Shown piece by piece: positions 1 to 8,089 of a stretch of DNA of 22,812 nt (its first letter is position 1; the number at the start of each line of letters is the position of its first letter). The stretch spans positions 1 through 22,812 of the forward strand of contig NZ_DJFS01000019.1 in the NCBI RefSeq assembly GCF_002432125.1, read 5' to 3'. Source of the stretch: Brevundimonas sp. UBA5866. Lineage in GTDB: Bacteria > Pseudomonadota > Alphaproteobacteria > Caulobacterales > Caulobacteraceae. The position numbers and the translations under genes were made by a program. The notes beneath the pieces are model-generated. The model had not been told where the DNA came from, made no database searches, and saw nothing but the letters and a program-made list of their open reading frames with translations.

Positions 1-116
1 CAGGTGCCCGCGTCGTGGTCGAGGGTGCTGGCTTCCTCAACAACGACGACACCGTGAAAATTGCGCCCGCCGCCGCCGCCCAGCCCGCGCGCCCTGCCGC
101 GCCGGCCACGAAATAA
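1..116 (+). CDS. RND efflux periplasmic adaptor (membrane fusion protein), C-terminal end only
   Basis: Only the last 37 codons are in the window, in the frame that starts at base 3, ending with TAA at 114-116. The visible peptide begins GARVVVEGAGFLNNDDTVKI and finishes in a low-complexity Ala/Pro tail. The G-x-x-V-V-x-x-G-x-x-F-L pattern is what the membrane-proximal end of HlyD/AcrA-type adaptors looks like just before their disordered tail. The RND pump gene starts 12 bases after the stop, the usual adaptor-pump order of such operons. Known for the family: the adaptor bridges the inner-membrane pump and the outer-membrane channel in the periplasm. The identification rests on the short peptide and on the neighbour, so the class is fairly safe but the substrate is unknown. 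Confidence 0.75.
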   Translation, partial: GARVVVEGAGFLNNDDTVKIAPAAAAQPARPAAPATK

Positions 117-128
117 GGCGCGCCTCAG

Positions 129-3100
129 ATGAACCAGATTTCGTCCTGGGCGATCAAGAACCCGATCCCCATCATCCTGCTGTTTGTGCTTCTGACGCTT
201 GGCGGGATCGTCGGCTTCATGTCGATGCGGATCAACAACAACCCCGACGTGGACTTCCCTATGGTCAACGTCACCGCTGCGCGCCCCGGTGCCGCCCCCA
301 CCGAAATGGAGGTGCAGGTCACGCGGGTTATCGAAGATTCGCTGGCGGGCCTGTCGGGGGTGAAGAACATCTTCTCCACCGTTTCTGACGGCGTTTCGAC
401 AACAATCATCGAGTTCGAACTGGGCACCGATACCGAACGTGCCACCAATGATGTGCGCAATGCCATCGGCCTTGTGCGCGGCAGTCTTCCGCAGGACATG
501 CTGGAGCCGACGGTTACCCGTATCGACATCACCGGCGATGCGCTGATCACCTATGTCGTGCGCTCGCCTACAATGTCGCCCGAGGAAATCAGCTGGTTCA
601 TCGACAATGATGTGTCCAAGCGCCTTCTGGGCCTTGGCGGCGTGGGCGAGGTCAATCGCTCGGGCGGGGTGGATCGAGAGATCCGCGTCGAACTGGACCC
701 ACAACGTCTGGCGGCCTATGGCGTGACCGCCTCACAGGTCAGCCAGGCCCTCGTCAACGTCAACAACAACCTGCCCGGCGGCCGTGTCACCGTTGCAGGC
801 TCGGAACGCTCGGTCCGGACTATAGGCTCGGCCACATCGCTCGAACAGCTGGCGGGCACCCTCGTGCCGCTCGGCAATGGCCGCAGCGTGCGCCTGTCCG
901 ATCTGGGCGAGGTCGTGGACAAGTGGAGCGAGCCGCGCCGCCTGGCACGCTACAACGGTCAGGAAGCGGTAACCTTCAACTTCCTGCGCTCACGCACAGC
1001 CTCCGAGGTAAAGGTTTCCGAACGTGTCCGTGCCGAAGTCGAAAAGATCAACGAGGAACACAAGGCCGACCTGACCATCGAGGAAGTCACCTCATCGGTA
1101 AAATATATCGAAGAGTCCTATCTGGCTTCCATCGAGGCCCTGCTGCTGGGTGCGGCGCTGGCTGTCGTGGTGGTGTTCATCTTCCTGCGTGACTGGCGGG
1201 CAACCTTCATTGCCGCCACCGCCATGCCACTGTCGCTGATCCCCACCTTCATGCTTCTGGCCCCGATGGACCAGTCGCTGAATGTTGTCACCCTGCTGGC
1301 CCTGTCTCTCACCATCGGCATTCTGGTCGATGACGCCATTGTGGAGATCGAGAACATCGTGCGGCACATGCGCGATGGCAAACCGCCCTATGACGCCGCC
1401 TTCGAAGCGGCCGACGAGATCGGTCTGGCGGTTGTGGCCACCACCGGCACGATTATCGCCGTGTTCGCGCCTGTCGGCTTCATGCCCGGCATTATCGGCC
1501 AGTTCTTCAAGGCCTTTGCCTTGGCCGCCTGTATCTCGGTCTTCTTCTCGCTGGTGGTCGCCCGTACCCTGACCCCGCTGATGGCCGCCTATCTGCTCAA
1601 GCACACCAAGCATGAGGACAAGGATCCGGGCTGGATGCCCGGCTATCTGCGCGCGCTCAAATGGTGCCTGGGACACCGCTGGCTGGTGTTCATCGCCGGT
1701 GCGGCCTTCCTGTTCCTGGCCTTCTTCGCGGCTGGCGCTACCAAGATGTCGTTCGAGTTCATGTCGCCTGCCGACGAAGGCCGCGCCGCCTTCCAGGTGG
1801 AGTTGCCGCCGGGTTCGACCCTGCGCCAGACCGACGCCGCGGTACAGAACGTCACCCGCCAGCTTCTGGCGCGTCCGGAGGTGGTGTCTGTCTATGCCGC
1901 CATCGGCGGACAGGAAGTCACGCAGGCCAACGTCTTTGCGGACATGGTGCCCAAGGGCAAGCGCAGCCTGAGCCAACAGGAATTCCAGCGCGTCATGGTG
2001 GACGAGCTGAAACAGATTCCGGGTGTGCGTATCCGCGCTGGCATTGCCCAGCAGGGCGGTGGCCCCGGCGACGGTACCAGCTATGAACTGGCGCTTCTGG
2101 GCGACAATCCTGACACGCTGAACCAGGTCGCCCGCAAGATCGAAGAGGACATGAAAGCCATTCCGGGACTGGCCAATGTGGTCAACACCTCGGCAATCGC
2201 CCGTCCTGAAATCATCGTCACCCCACGCCCTGACGAAGCCGCCCTGCTGGGTGTTTCCGCAGGTGCGATTTCGCAGGTCGTTCGCGTTGCCACCATCGGC
2301 GACGTCGATCAAAACCTGCCCAAGTACAATCTGGGCGACCGACAGATTCCGATCCGCCTGCAACTGACCGAAGAGGCCCGCGAGGACCTTTCGATCGTGC
2401 AGAACCTGCGCGTTCCCACCGCGACCGGTACCACCGTGCCGCTGAGCGCTGTGGCCGACGTCGAGTTTGGCGCGGGTCCGGCCAGCGTCGGTCGCCGCGA
2501 CCGTTCGCGCGCGGTCTCCATCCGCGCCGAGCTGAACGGCATCACCACCGGTGCCGCCGCCACGGCAGTCGGACGTCTGGAATCGGTGAAGAACCTTCCC
2601 GACGGTGTCCGCCAGATTCCGGCGGGCGACGAAGAGTTCATTCAGGAAATGCTGATCGGCTTTGGCATCGCCTTCCTCAGCGGCATCCTGCTGATGTACG
2701 CGGTGCTCACCCTGCTGTTCAAATCCTTCGCCTATCCGGTCACCATCATGGCGGCCCTGCCACTGGCAATCGGCGGGGCGATCATCGGCCTGATCATCAT
2801 GGGCAAGAGCTTCTCCATGTCGGCGCTTATCGGCGTGCTCATGCTGATGGGTATCGCGGCCAAGAACTCGATCCTGCTGGTTGACTACATCATCATGGCC
2901 GAGCGCGACGGCATGACCCGCTATGAGGCGATCATGGACGCCGCCCACAAACGCGCACGCCCCATTTTGATGACCACCTTCGCAATGGGCGCGGGCATGG
3001 TGCCGATTGCTATCGGTATCGGAGCCGATGTCGAGTTCCGCTCTCCGATGGCCATCGCCGTGCTGGGCGGGCTGATTTCATCGACCTTCCTGTCGCTGCT

Positions 3101-3239
3101 CTACATTCCGGCCGTCTTCACCATCGTGGACGACATAGCGGGCTTCTTCAGACGCCTTCTGGGCCGGATGTTCGAAAGCCAGAAGCAGCACGCGGACGGT
3201 AGCCGCTCCCGCTATCACAGCGACCCGACCAACACCTGA
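129..3239 (+). CDS. RND-family efflux pump, inner-membrane permease (AcrB/HAE1 type)
   Basis: This 1036-residue protein has the normal length and layout of a proton-driven RND exporter. There is one N-terminal membrane helix (about residues 11-33), a large periplasmic domain, a helix block from about 335, a second periplasmic domain, and a final helix block from about 850 to 1015. Proton-relay residues are present: the Asp pair D401/D402 in ILVDDAIVEIEN and Lys912 in GIAAKNSILLVDY, matching the AcrB relay. It starts 12 bases after the adaptor gene, so the two are surely co-transcribed. No outer-membrane channel gene follows; the operon is closed by a strong terminator directly after the stop. 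It would take drugs or lipophilic compounds from membrane or periplasm to the outside. Substrate cannot be read from sequence. The weak AAGG at 115-118 is the only Shine-Dalgarno candidate. Confidence 0.93.
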   Translation: MNQISSWAIKNPIPIILLFVLLTLGGIVGFMSMRINNNPDVDFPMVNVTAARPGAAPTEMEVQVTRVIEDSLAGLSGVKNIFSTVSDGVSTTIIEFELGTDTERATNDVRNAIGLVRGSLPQDMLEPTVTRIDITGDALITYVVRSPTMSPEEISWFIDNDVSKRLLGLGGVGEVNRSGGVDREIRVELDPQRLAAYGVTASQVSQALVNVNNNLPGGRVTVAGSERSVRTIGSATSLEQLAGTLVPLGNGRSVRLSDLGEVVDKWSEPRRLARYNGQEAVTFNFLRSRTASEVKVSERVRAEVEKINEEHKADLTIEEVTSSVKYIEESYLASIEALLLGAALAVVVVFIFLRDWRATFIAATAMPLSLIPTFMLLAPMDQSLNVVTLLALSLTIGILVDDAIVEIENIVRHMRDGKPPYDAAFEAADEIGLAVVATTGTIIAVFAPVGFMPGIIGQFFKAFALAACISVFFSLVVARTLTPLMAAYLLKHTKHEDKDPGWMPGYLRALKWCLGHRWLVFIAGAAFLFLAFFAAGATKMSFEFMSPADEGRAAFQVELPPGSTLRQTDAAVQNVTRQLLARPEVVSVYAAIGGQEVTQANVFADMVPKGKRSLSQQEFQRVMVDELKQIPGVRIRAGIAQQGGGPGDGTSYELALLGDNPDTLNQVARKIEEDMKAIPGLANVVNTSAIARPEIIVTPRPDEAALLGVSAGAISQVVRVATIGDVDQNLPKYNLGDRQIPIRLQLTEEAREDLSIVQNLRVPTATGTTVPLSAVADVEFGAGPASVGRRDRSRAVSIRAELNGITTGAAATAVGRLESVKNLPDGVRQIPAGDEEFIQEMLIGFGIAFLSGILLMYAVLTLLFKSFAYPVTIMAALPLAIGGAIIGLIIMGKSFSMSALIGVLMLMGIAAKNSILLVDYIIMAERDGMTRYEAIMDAAHKRARPILMTTFAMGAGMVPIAIGIGADVEFRSPMAIAVLGGLISSTFLSLLYIPAVFTIVDDIAGFFRRLLGRMFESQKQHADGSRSRYHSDPTNT

Positions 3240-3245
3240 ACCACG

Positions 3246-3276
3246 GACCCCTGCCCTCACGGCAGGGGTCTTTTTT
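3246..3276 (+). terminator. Intrinsic terminator of the RND operon
   Basis: A perfect 10-bp stem (3246-3255 with 3261-3270) with a five-base CTCAC loop is followed by six T residues. It begins 6 bases after the pump stop codon. The T-run is followed at once by TGAGG (3278-3282), the ribosome site of the next gene, so the next gene needs read-through or a promoter embedded near this hairpin. Confidence 0.93.
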
Positions 3277-3288
3277 CTGAGGTCCATC

Positions 3289-3747
3289 ATGTCGCTCAAG
3301 GCTTCCGGCCCAGGCCTGTGGGCGCGTTATCGCGCCCTGCACCCCGATGCTCCGGCCGAGCCCTATGAGATCTTCCACTTCTGCGACAATCAGGAGGATG
3401 CCGATATCTGTGCCGATCTGGTGGTGCGGGACATCAAGCGCGCGACCGCGGCATCAGTCGCCGAACTGGCATTGGCGCGCATGCGCCCGCCGGTTGTCGG
3501 CGATGCCTCTGTGGTTACCCGATGGGATGGCGAAGCCGTGGCTGTCATCCGCACGACAGGCGTCGAAATACGACGGCTTGGCGATGTAGATGCCGCATTT
3601 GCCCGCCGCGAGGGCGAAGGTGACGGTACGCTCGCGGGGTGGCGCACAGCCCACGTAGCCTACTACAGGCGCGTGCTGGAAGGCACGGGCATCATCGTGG
3701 ACGATGATCTGAAAATCGTCTGCGAGACGTTCGAGCGGGTGCTCTGA
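3289..3747 (+). CDS. ASCH-domain protein, YhfF-like (DUF437)
   Basis: This is a 152-residue soluble protein with no signal peptide or membrane segment. The features are those of the YhfF-type ASCH fold: an acidic YEIFHFCDN motif near 26-34, the basic stretch DIKRATAAS (48-56, corresponding to the usual GKKTATAS), a GDASVV strand at 71-76, and the closing pattern EGEGDGTLAGWRTAH with a following YYRR at 125-128. ASCH proteins are related to the RNA-binding PUA fold; some members are reported as ribonucleases or amidohydrolases, but the role of this subgroup is not settled. The start ATG has TGAGG 6 bases upstream. The gene sits between two terminators and seems to be its own transcription unit. 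Family call is good; function is not assigned. Confidence 0.83.
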   Translation: MSLKASGPGLWARYRALHPDAPAEPYEIFHFCDNQEDADICADLVVRDIKRATAASVAELALARMRPPVVGDASVVTRWDGEAVAVIRTTGVEIRRLGDVDAAFARREGEGDGTLAGWRTAHVAYYRRVLEGTGIIVDDDLKIVCETFERVL

Positions 3748-3761
3748 TCCCCGGGGCGCAA

Positions 3762-3792
3762 AGAAAAAGGCGGCTGGATCGCTCCAGCCGCC
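3762..3792 (-). terminator. Intrinsic terminator of the TonB-dependent receptor gene
   Basis: Read on the minus strand, a 10-bp stem (3783-3792 with 3769-3778) is capped by a GCGA loop of the stable GNRA type and followed by a T-rich tail (complement of 3762-3768). It lies 24 bases after the receptor stop. On the plus strand no T-run follows the stem, so it mainly serves the minus-strand gene. Confidence 0.9.
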
Positions 3793-3815
3793 AGTTGCTC
3801 GATAGTCTGTAGGGA

Positions 3816-6410
3816 TCAGTAACGCAGACGCAGCGTCAGACCATAGGTACGCGGCTGGCCGAGGAAGGCCGCATAGGTCTGGGTGTCACGTGCCGGATCA
3901 TAGTAGGTGCCGTTCGCCTGGACGGCCGTCTGGAAGGCCGAACCCATCAGCGGTTGGTTGATCGCAACCTGCTTGTATTCGGTGTCGGTGATGTTCTGGC
4001 CCCAGAGTTCCAGCGTCCACTTGTCGTCTTCGGAGCCGATGGTCACACGACCGTTCAGGACACCGAACGCATCCTGCATCTTCCACGGCAGCAGGTCCGA
4101 ACCGGTGTTGTACTCGGTCATGTATTTGCCGGTCAGGTTGAAGCCCGCACGCAGACCGTTACCGATCGCGCGGTCAAAGGCGATCGAACCCGTCACCGAC
4201 CATTCCGGAGCGAACGAAGCACGCGCCCCCGGCAGCAGCGACAGTTGCGGGAAGTTGCCCGGCACCGTCATGTCGGCAGCGGTGAAGTTGCCGTACTTGG
4301 TATCGGCATAGGTCACACCACCCGACAGCACCAGACCTTCGACCGGGGTGAACCAGGCAAAGTCGGCGTCAACACCGCGCGAGGTCAGTTCCGGAATGGA
4401 TTCCACCACAAAGGCGGTACCCAGGAAGGTGTTGAGCTGGAAGTCTTCGAAGGTTTGATCGAAGTAGGTGATGTTCAACAGCACCTTGCGGTTGAACAGG
4501 GTGTTCTTCAGGCCGATTTCATAGGAGTCGACCGTTTCCGACGGGAACAGCAGCGAGTTGTTCGGCGTGATGCCCGTCTGCACGCGGTCCATGTTGTAGC
4601 CGAAGGACTTGTAGCCCTTGGCATACGAACCATACAGCATGACGCTGTCATTGAACTTGTAGCTGGCCTTTATCGTGCCGCTCAGCTCGCCGTCATCGAA
4701 CTTCTCGGACAGCGTGCGGTTGTTGTACAGCGGGTTGGCCCACGGAAGGCACAGGTTGCCGACCAGGGTGCTCGCCGCAGCGCCGACAACGCCGGCCAAT
4801 GCCGCGGAGTTACCGATGGCGTTGGCGCAGGCCAGACCATTGGTACCGATGTTGCGCTGCAGACCGTCCAGCGTCTTTTCGTCCAATGTATAGCGCAGGC
4901 CCAGGGTCAGATCGAACTGGTCGGTCACGCGCCAGGTGTTGTTGGTGAACAGCGCGAACGACTGGGTGGTCTGGGTATAGAGGTCCTGAACGCCATGACC
5001 CGGCGCGAAGCCCGGACCGGTCGCCGCCGTCGGCCCCGAAGGTGCGGCACCGCCCGTCAGCAGACAGCCGCCCATCGTCACAGCGGTCTGGCCCGGACGG
5101 GTCAGACAGCCGATGATGTTCGGGCTGATCGGCACAGCCGGATTGGCGGCATTCAGCGACGAGGTCAGCAACAGCGACAGGAACGGCGTGTAGGTCGCAC
5201 CATAGTAGTACGAGTCATCGCGGCGGATTTGCTCACGGGTCGCAAAGGCACCGACCAGCCAGTCCAGCCTGTCGGTCGAACCGGCAAGGCGGACTTCCTG
5301 CGTGAGGTTATCCAGCGAATAACCGTACCCGCCGTTGTTCTCGCGGTACATGTTATCCAGCGTGGAGTAGTCGAGGTCCATGCCGTTGATACCTTCCCAC
5401 GAGCGCCACGAGGTGAGCGAGGTGAAGGTTGCGTTCCACGACGGGATGTCGATGTTCACTTCTGCCGACAGACCCATGTCTTCCATGGTCTGGTCGGTGC
5501 CGCGGTTGGAATAGGTCTTGCGGCTGAAAGGCGTTTCGCCGAAGCCGGCGGTCGGAGCGGCGATCTGGCCGCCCAGCGCATTGACCAGGGCGACAGTCGG
5601 ACCGACGCGAACCTGGCTGGCCACGCAGCAGTATTCGTCGCGCTTGGTATAGTCCGCGATCAGGCGGATCGAGATGTCGTCCGACGGCAGGATCAACAGC
5701 TGGCCGCGCGCGGTCCAGAAGTCCTGGTTCTGGTCGTCCGTCTCGGTGCGCGGACCGTTGCCGGTGACCACGTCATAGAAGCCGTCACGCTTGCGGGTGC
5801 CCATGTACAGGCGACCGGCGATTTTGTCGGTGATCGGGCCGGTGACCGAACCGGTCACGCCCCATGCGCCAAAGTTGCCGGCGGTCGCTTCCAGATTGAA
5901 CTCGGGAACGAACGAGGGAGCGGCGGTGATGATGTTGATCACGCCCGCCGAGGTGTTCTTGCCGAACAGGGTGCCCTGCGGCCCCTTCAGAACCTCGATA
6001 CGGTTCATTTCGCCGAGATCGCCGAAGCCGACCGAGTTACGCGAGCGGTAAACACCGTCGATCACCACGCCGACCGAGCTTTCCAGACCGGGGTTGTCAC
6101 CCACAGTGCCCACGCCGCGGATACGCGCCGTGGTCGATGCTTCGGATTGCGTGGACGTCACCGTCATGCCCGGCGTCAGGATCTGAAGGTCCTTGATGTC
6201 CTTCACGCCTGCGCCCTGCAGGGTTTCCTGCGACAGGGTAGTGACCACAATCGGCACTTCCTGCAGGCTTTGCTCGCGCTTCTGGGCCGTGACGATGATG
6301 TCATCGACCGAGGTCGGCGCTTCTTGTGCGGCCGCAGTGCCTGCAATGCCGACAGCCGCGCCAAAGGCGACGGCCGACACGGTGCAACGCATTCTGGAAT
6401 TGAAATTCAT
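3816..6410 (-). CDS. TonB-dependent outer-membrane receptor
   Basis: The 864-residue protein begins with a signal peptide ending in GTAAAQ (about residue 29), followed by a TonB box DDIIVTAQKR (36-45). The plug domain comes next, with the conserved RIEVLKGPQGTLFGKNTSAG near 137-156, then a long 22-strand-type barrel ending in the terminal aromatic LRLRY, as outer-membrane barrels do. Energised by TonB-ExbBD, such receptors import siderophores, vitamin B12, sugars, or other large nutrients. The barrel best resembles the iron-complex/Sphingomonad-Caulobacter group, but the ligand cannot be named. Notable are six cysteines grouped in pairs: an adjacent CC in DEYCC, a pair in IIGC...GGC, and a pair in GLAC...NLC, probably in surface loops. 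The start has GGGAG 7 bases upstream on the minus strand. It has its own terminator and a repeat-rich leader. Confidence 0.95.
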   Translation of the reverse strand: MNFNSRMRCTVSAVAFGAAVGIAGTAAAQEAPTSVDDIIVTAQKREQSLQEVPIVVTTLSQETLQGAGVKDIKDLQILTPGMTVTSTQSEASTTARIRGVGTVGDNPGLESSVGVVIDGVYRSRNSVGFGDLGEMNRIEVLKGPQGTLFGKNTSAGVINIITAAPSFVPEFNLEATAGNFGAWGVTGSVTGPITDKIAGRLYMGTRKRDGFYDVVTGNGPRTETDDQNQDFWTARGQLLILPSDDISIRLIADYTKRDEYCCVASQVRVGPTVALVNALGGQIAAPTAGFGETPFSRKTYSNRGTDQTMEDMGLSAEVNIDIPSWNATFTSLTSWRSWEGINGMDLDYSTLDNMYRENNGGYGYSLDNLTQEVRLAGSTDRLDWLVGAFATREQIRRDDSYYYGATYTPFLSLLLTSSLNAANPAVPISPNIIGCLTRPGQTAVTMGGCLLTGGAAPSGPTAATGPGFAPGHGVQDLYTQTTQSFALFTNNTWRVTDQFDLTLGLRYTLDEKTLDGLQRNIGTNGLACANAIGNSAALAGVVGAAASTLVGNLCLPWANPLYNNRTLSEKFDDGELSGTIKASYKFNDSVMLYGSYAKGYKSFGYNMDRVQTGITPNNSLLFPSETVDSYEIGLKNTLFNRKVLLNITYFDQTFEDFQLNTFLGTAFVVESIPELTSRGVDADFAWFTPVEGLVLSGGVTYADTKYGNFTAADMTVPGNFPQLSLLPGARASFAPEWSVTGSIAFDRAIGNGLRAGFNLTGKYMTEYNTGSDLLPWKMQDAFGVLNGRVTIGSEDDKWTLELWGQNITDTEYKQVAINQPLMGSAFQTAVQANGTYYDPARDTQTYAAFLGQPRTYGLTLRLRY

Positions 6411-6435
6411 AGTACGGCTCCCGGCTTCTCAGCCC

Positions 6436-6459
6436 GGCCGCGCTATAGGCGGCCGCGCT
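6436..6459. repeat. 9-bp direct repeat in the TonB receptor leader
   Basis: GGCCGCGCT occurs at 6436-6444 and again at 6451-6459, a 15-base period. It lies 26-49 bases upstream of the receptor start codon, so it is probably in the untranslated leader or near the transcription start. Function is unknown; it could be a protein-binding tandem site or a chance GC-rich repeat. Confidence 0.55.
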
Positions 6460-6548
6460 CGTTTCCTGTCCCAATATCGACCCCCACTCTTTTGTCGGTG
6501 CGGGTTCAGATTGAATTGGGTAGTGCAAGCCTTATAGAGCGACAAGCT

Positions 6549-6574
6549 ACAGCGTTAGATGAACGCTGTTTTTT
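6549..6574 (+). promoter_or_regulatory. Perfect dyad with T-run upstream of the TonB receptor (operator or plus-strand terminator)
   Basis: ACAGCGTT (6549-6556) and AACGCTGT (6562-6569) form an 8-bp perfect inverted repeat around AGATG. On the plus strand it is followed by TTTTTT (6569-6574), the form of an intrinsic terminator. No plus-strand gene lies upstream for more than 2 kb. On the minus strand the dyad lies where a -35 box would fall for the TATAAG at 6531-6536, so a repressor or activator site for the receptor gene is the other reading. The structure itself is certain; its role is inferred. Confidence 0.6.
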
Positions 6575-6664
6575 ACTTAAGCCTGCCCAACTGTGACCTC
6601 AATGAGACACAATTGCCTGACGTAACGTAACTTTTTTCCTTATTTTTAAGGGGTCTTAACAGAC

Positions 6665-7864
6665 TCACTCAACTCCTGCGGGCATGGTTTTGCCACGCTT
6701 GCGGCCCGTTACGCCCAGCACCACGGACGCGACAAGTGCCGACAGTACCGAGCCACCCAGAACGCCCAGCTTCACCTCGATCTGCTGGACGGAATCCACG
6801 GCACCCGGCACGGCCAGCACACCGATGAAAAGGCTCATGGTGAAACCGATGCCGCACAGCAGGCTGACGCCATAGACCTGGGCCCACGAAGCGCCTGTCG
6901 GCTTGTCGGCAATACGCAGCGTCGCCGCCAGCCAAGCCGCGCCGAACACGCCGATCTGTTTGCCGATGAACAGGCCCAGAGCGATACCGATCACCAGCGG
7001 CGCAAAGGCCTGTTCCAGCGACAGGCCGCCAAAGCTCACACCGGCCTTGGCAAAGGCAAACACCGGCAGCACAAGGAACGCCACATAGGGGTGCAGGTCA
7101 TGCATGGCATCGCGCAGCGGGCTGGCCCCGGTTTCGCGGCGCGGATTGACCGGAACGATGGCGGCAAACGCCACAGCCGCCAGAGACGTCGAAAGACCCG
7201 ACATGACCGTCAGCCACCACATGGCCGCAAAACCGATGCACCAGAAGGCCGCCGCCAGACGCCAGCGGCCCAGAACCGCCATAACGCCCAGAACACCGAT
7301 CGCCCCCAGCAGCGGCATCAGCTCCACGCCCTGGCTGAACAGGGCTGCGATCAGGACAATGGCCCCCAGGTCATCGACAATGGCCAGCGTCAGCAGGAAC
7401 ACACGCAATGACGACGGCAGATTCTTGCCCACCAGACCAAAGACCGCCAACGCAAAGGCGATATCTGTGGCGACGGGGATGGGCCATCCTTCATGCGGAC
7501 CGCCCAACAGGTTACTGATCAACAGATACACGCCGATAGGCGCGACCATACCGCCCAGTGCCGAGATGATCGGCATGGCCAGCTTTTTGGGATTGCTCAG
7601 TTCGCCCTTGAGGATCTCGTATTTGATCTCCAGACCCACGACCAGGAAGAAGACCGCCATCAGGCCTTCCTTGATCCAGTCCGAAACCGTCTCCTCAAGA
7701 CGCAGCGGTCCGATCTGCAGGACCTGCACGCTCTTCAGCCATGCAAAATAGTCGGCGGACCACGCCGAGTTGGCGACAATAAGTGCCGCCAGGGCCGCCA
7801 GCCCGAGGGCGGCACCGGAGGCGGCTTCCGTCTTCAGGAAGTCGAGTGTGAGTTTCTTGGCCAC
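6665..7864 (-). CDS. nhaA: Na+/H+ antiporter NhaA
   Basis: The 399-residue protein matches the length of Escherichia coli NhaA and carries its key residues. These are the sodium/proton-binding pair D164/D165 in LAIVDDLGAIV, D134 in PVATDIAFALA on the discontinuous helix, and Lys302 in FIGKQIGVFG. About twelve hydrophobic helices are visible, with the family phrase GLMAVFFLVVGLEIKYE at 67-83. Known function: electrogenic exchange of protons in for Na+ or Li+ out at the inner membrane, used in alkaline pH and salt homeostasis. The start codon is GTG (complement of 7862-7864), with only a weak GGA upstream; no better in-frame ATG exists near it. It lies upstream of the TonB receptor on the same strand, but the 254-base gap suggests separate promoters. 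Confidence 0.97.
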   Translation of the reverse strand: MAKKLTLDFLKTEAASGAALGLAALAALIVANSAWSADYFAWLKSVQVLQIGPLRLEETVSDWIKEGLMAVFFLVVGLEIKYEILKGELSNPKKLAMPIISALGGMVAPIGVYLLISNLLGGPHEGWPIPVATDIAFALAVFGLVGKNLPSSLRVFLLTLAIVDDLGAIVLIAALFSQGVELMPLLGAIGVLGVMAVLGRWRLAAAFWCIGFAAMWWLTVMSGLSTSLAAVAFAAIVPVNPRRETGASPLRDAMHDLHPYVAFLVLPVFAFAKAGVSFGGLSLEQAFAPLVIGIALGLFIGKQIGVFGAAWLAATLRIADKPTGASWAQVYGVSLLCGIGFTMSLFIGVLAVPGAVDSVQQIEVKLGVLGGSVLSALVASVVLGVTGRKRGKTMPAGVE

Positions 7865-8089
7865 GTAAAGAGATCCGATAATCGGTTAAACTTGTGTGGC
7901 GTCAGGTTATCGACGGACGCCGGACCGGGTTCACCGCCCAGCGGTGCCAGCCTGGCCCACGATCCGGACAGCCCGCACGGGCGTCACAGGACCGGAGCCT
8001 GATCTCTAGGTATAAAAATACTCCACCGCTCCATAGGTTCAACCCTTATCGACATTGCGAAACGGCAAAGGATAGCGCATCTGCCCTGC
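7865..8089. promoter_or_regulatory. Divergent promoter region between nhaA and selO
   Basis: Both flanking genes are transcribed away from this 225-base gap. It includes GTAT-AAAA-ATAC (8010-8021), a small perfect dyad that also offers TATA-like -10 boxes in both directions, and a distant inverted pair CGATAA (7874-7879) and TTATCG (7907-7912) close to the nhaA start. I cannot point to a convincing -35 box for either gene. Confidence 0.5.

Larger units (their letters stand above)
6411..6664. other. Regulatory gap between nhaA and the TonB receptor gene
   Basis: No coding gene is supported here. The nhaA-proximal part (about 6560-6660) is clearly AT-rich compared with the rest of the window and includes a weak CCTTA-TTTT-TAAGG hairpin near 6638-6651. 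The receptor-proximal part is GC-rich and contains a direct repeat. A candidate minus-strand -10 box (TATAAG, complement of 6531-6536) lies 12 bases from a perfect dyad. The region most likely contains the receptor promoter and its control site. Confidence 0.6.

Noticed and set aside
1092..2948. A 618-codon minus-strand frame inside the RND pump gene
   Set aside because: Antisense shadow of a gene with intact RND motifs; low-complexity His/Gln/Asp composition.
6512..6575. A plus-strand small RNA ending at the 6549-6574 hairpin from TTGAAT/TATAGA boxes
   Set aside because: The boxes match only four of six bases each and the transcript would begin about where the hairpin begins, giving a product of only about 30 bases.
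3954..6596. An 880-codon plus-strand frame antisense to the TonB receptor
   Set aside because: The translation is Arg/His/Gln-rich with no motifs, and its end runs past the plus-strand terminator-like hairpin at 6549-6574.
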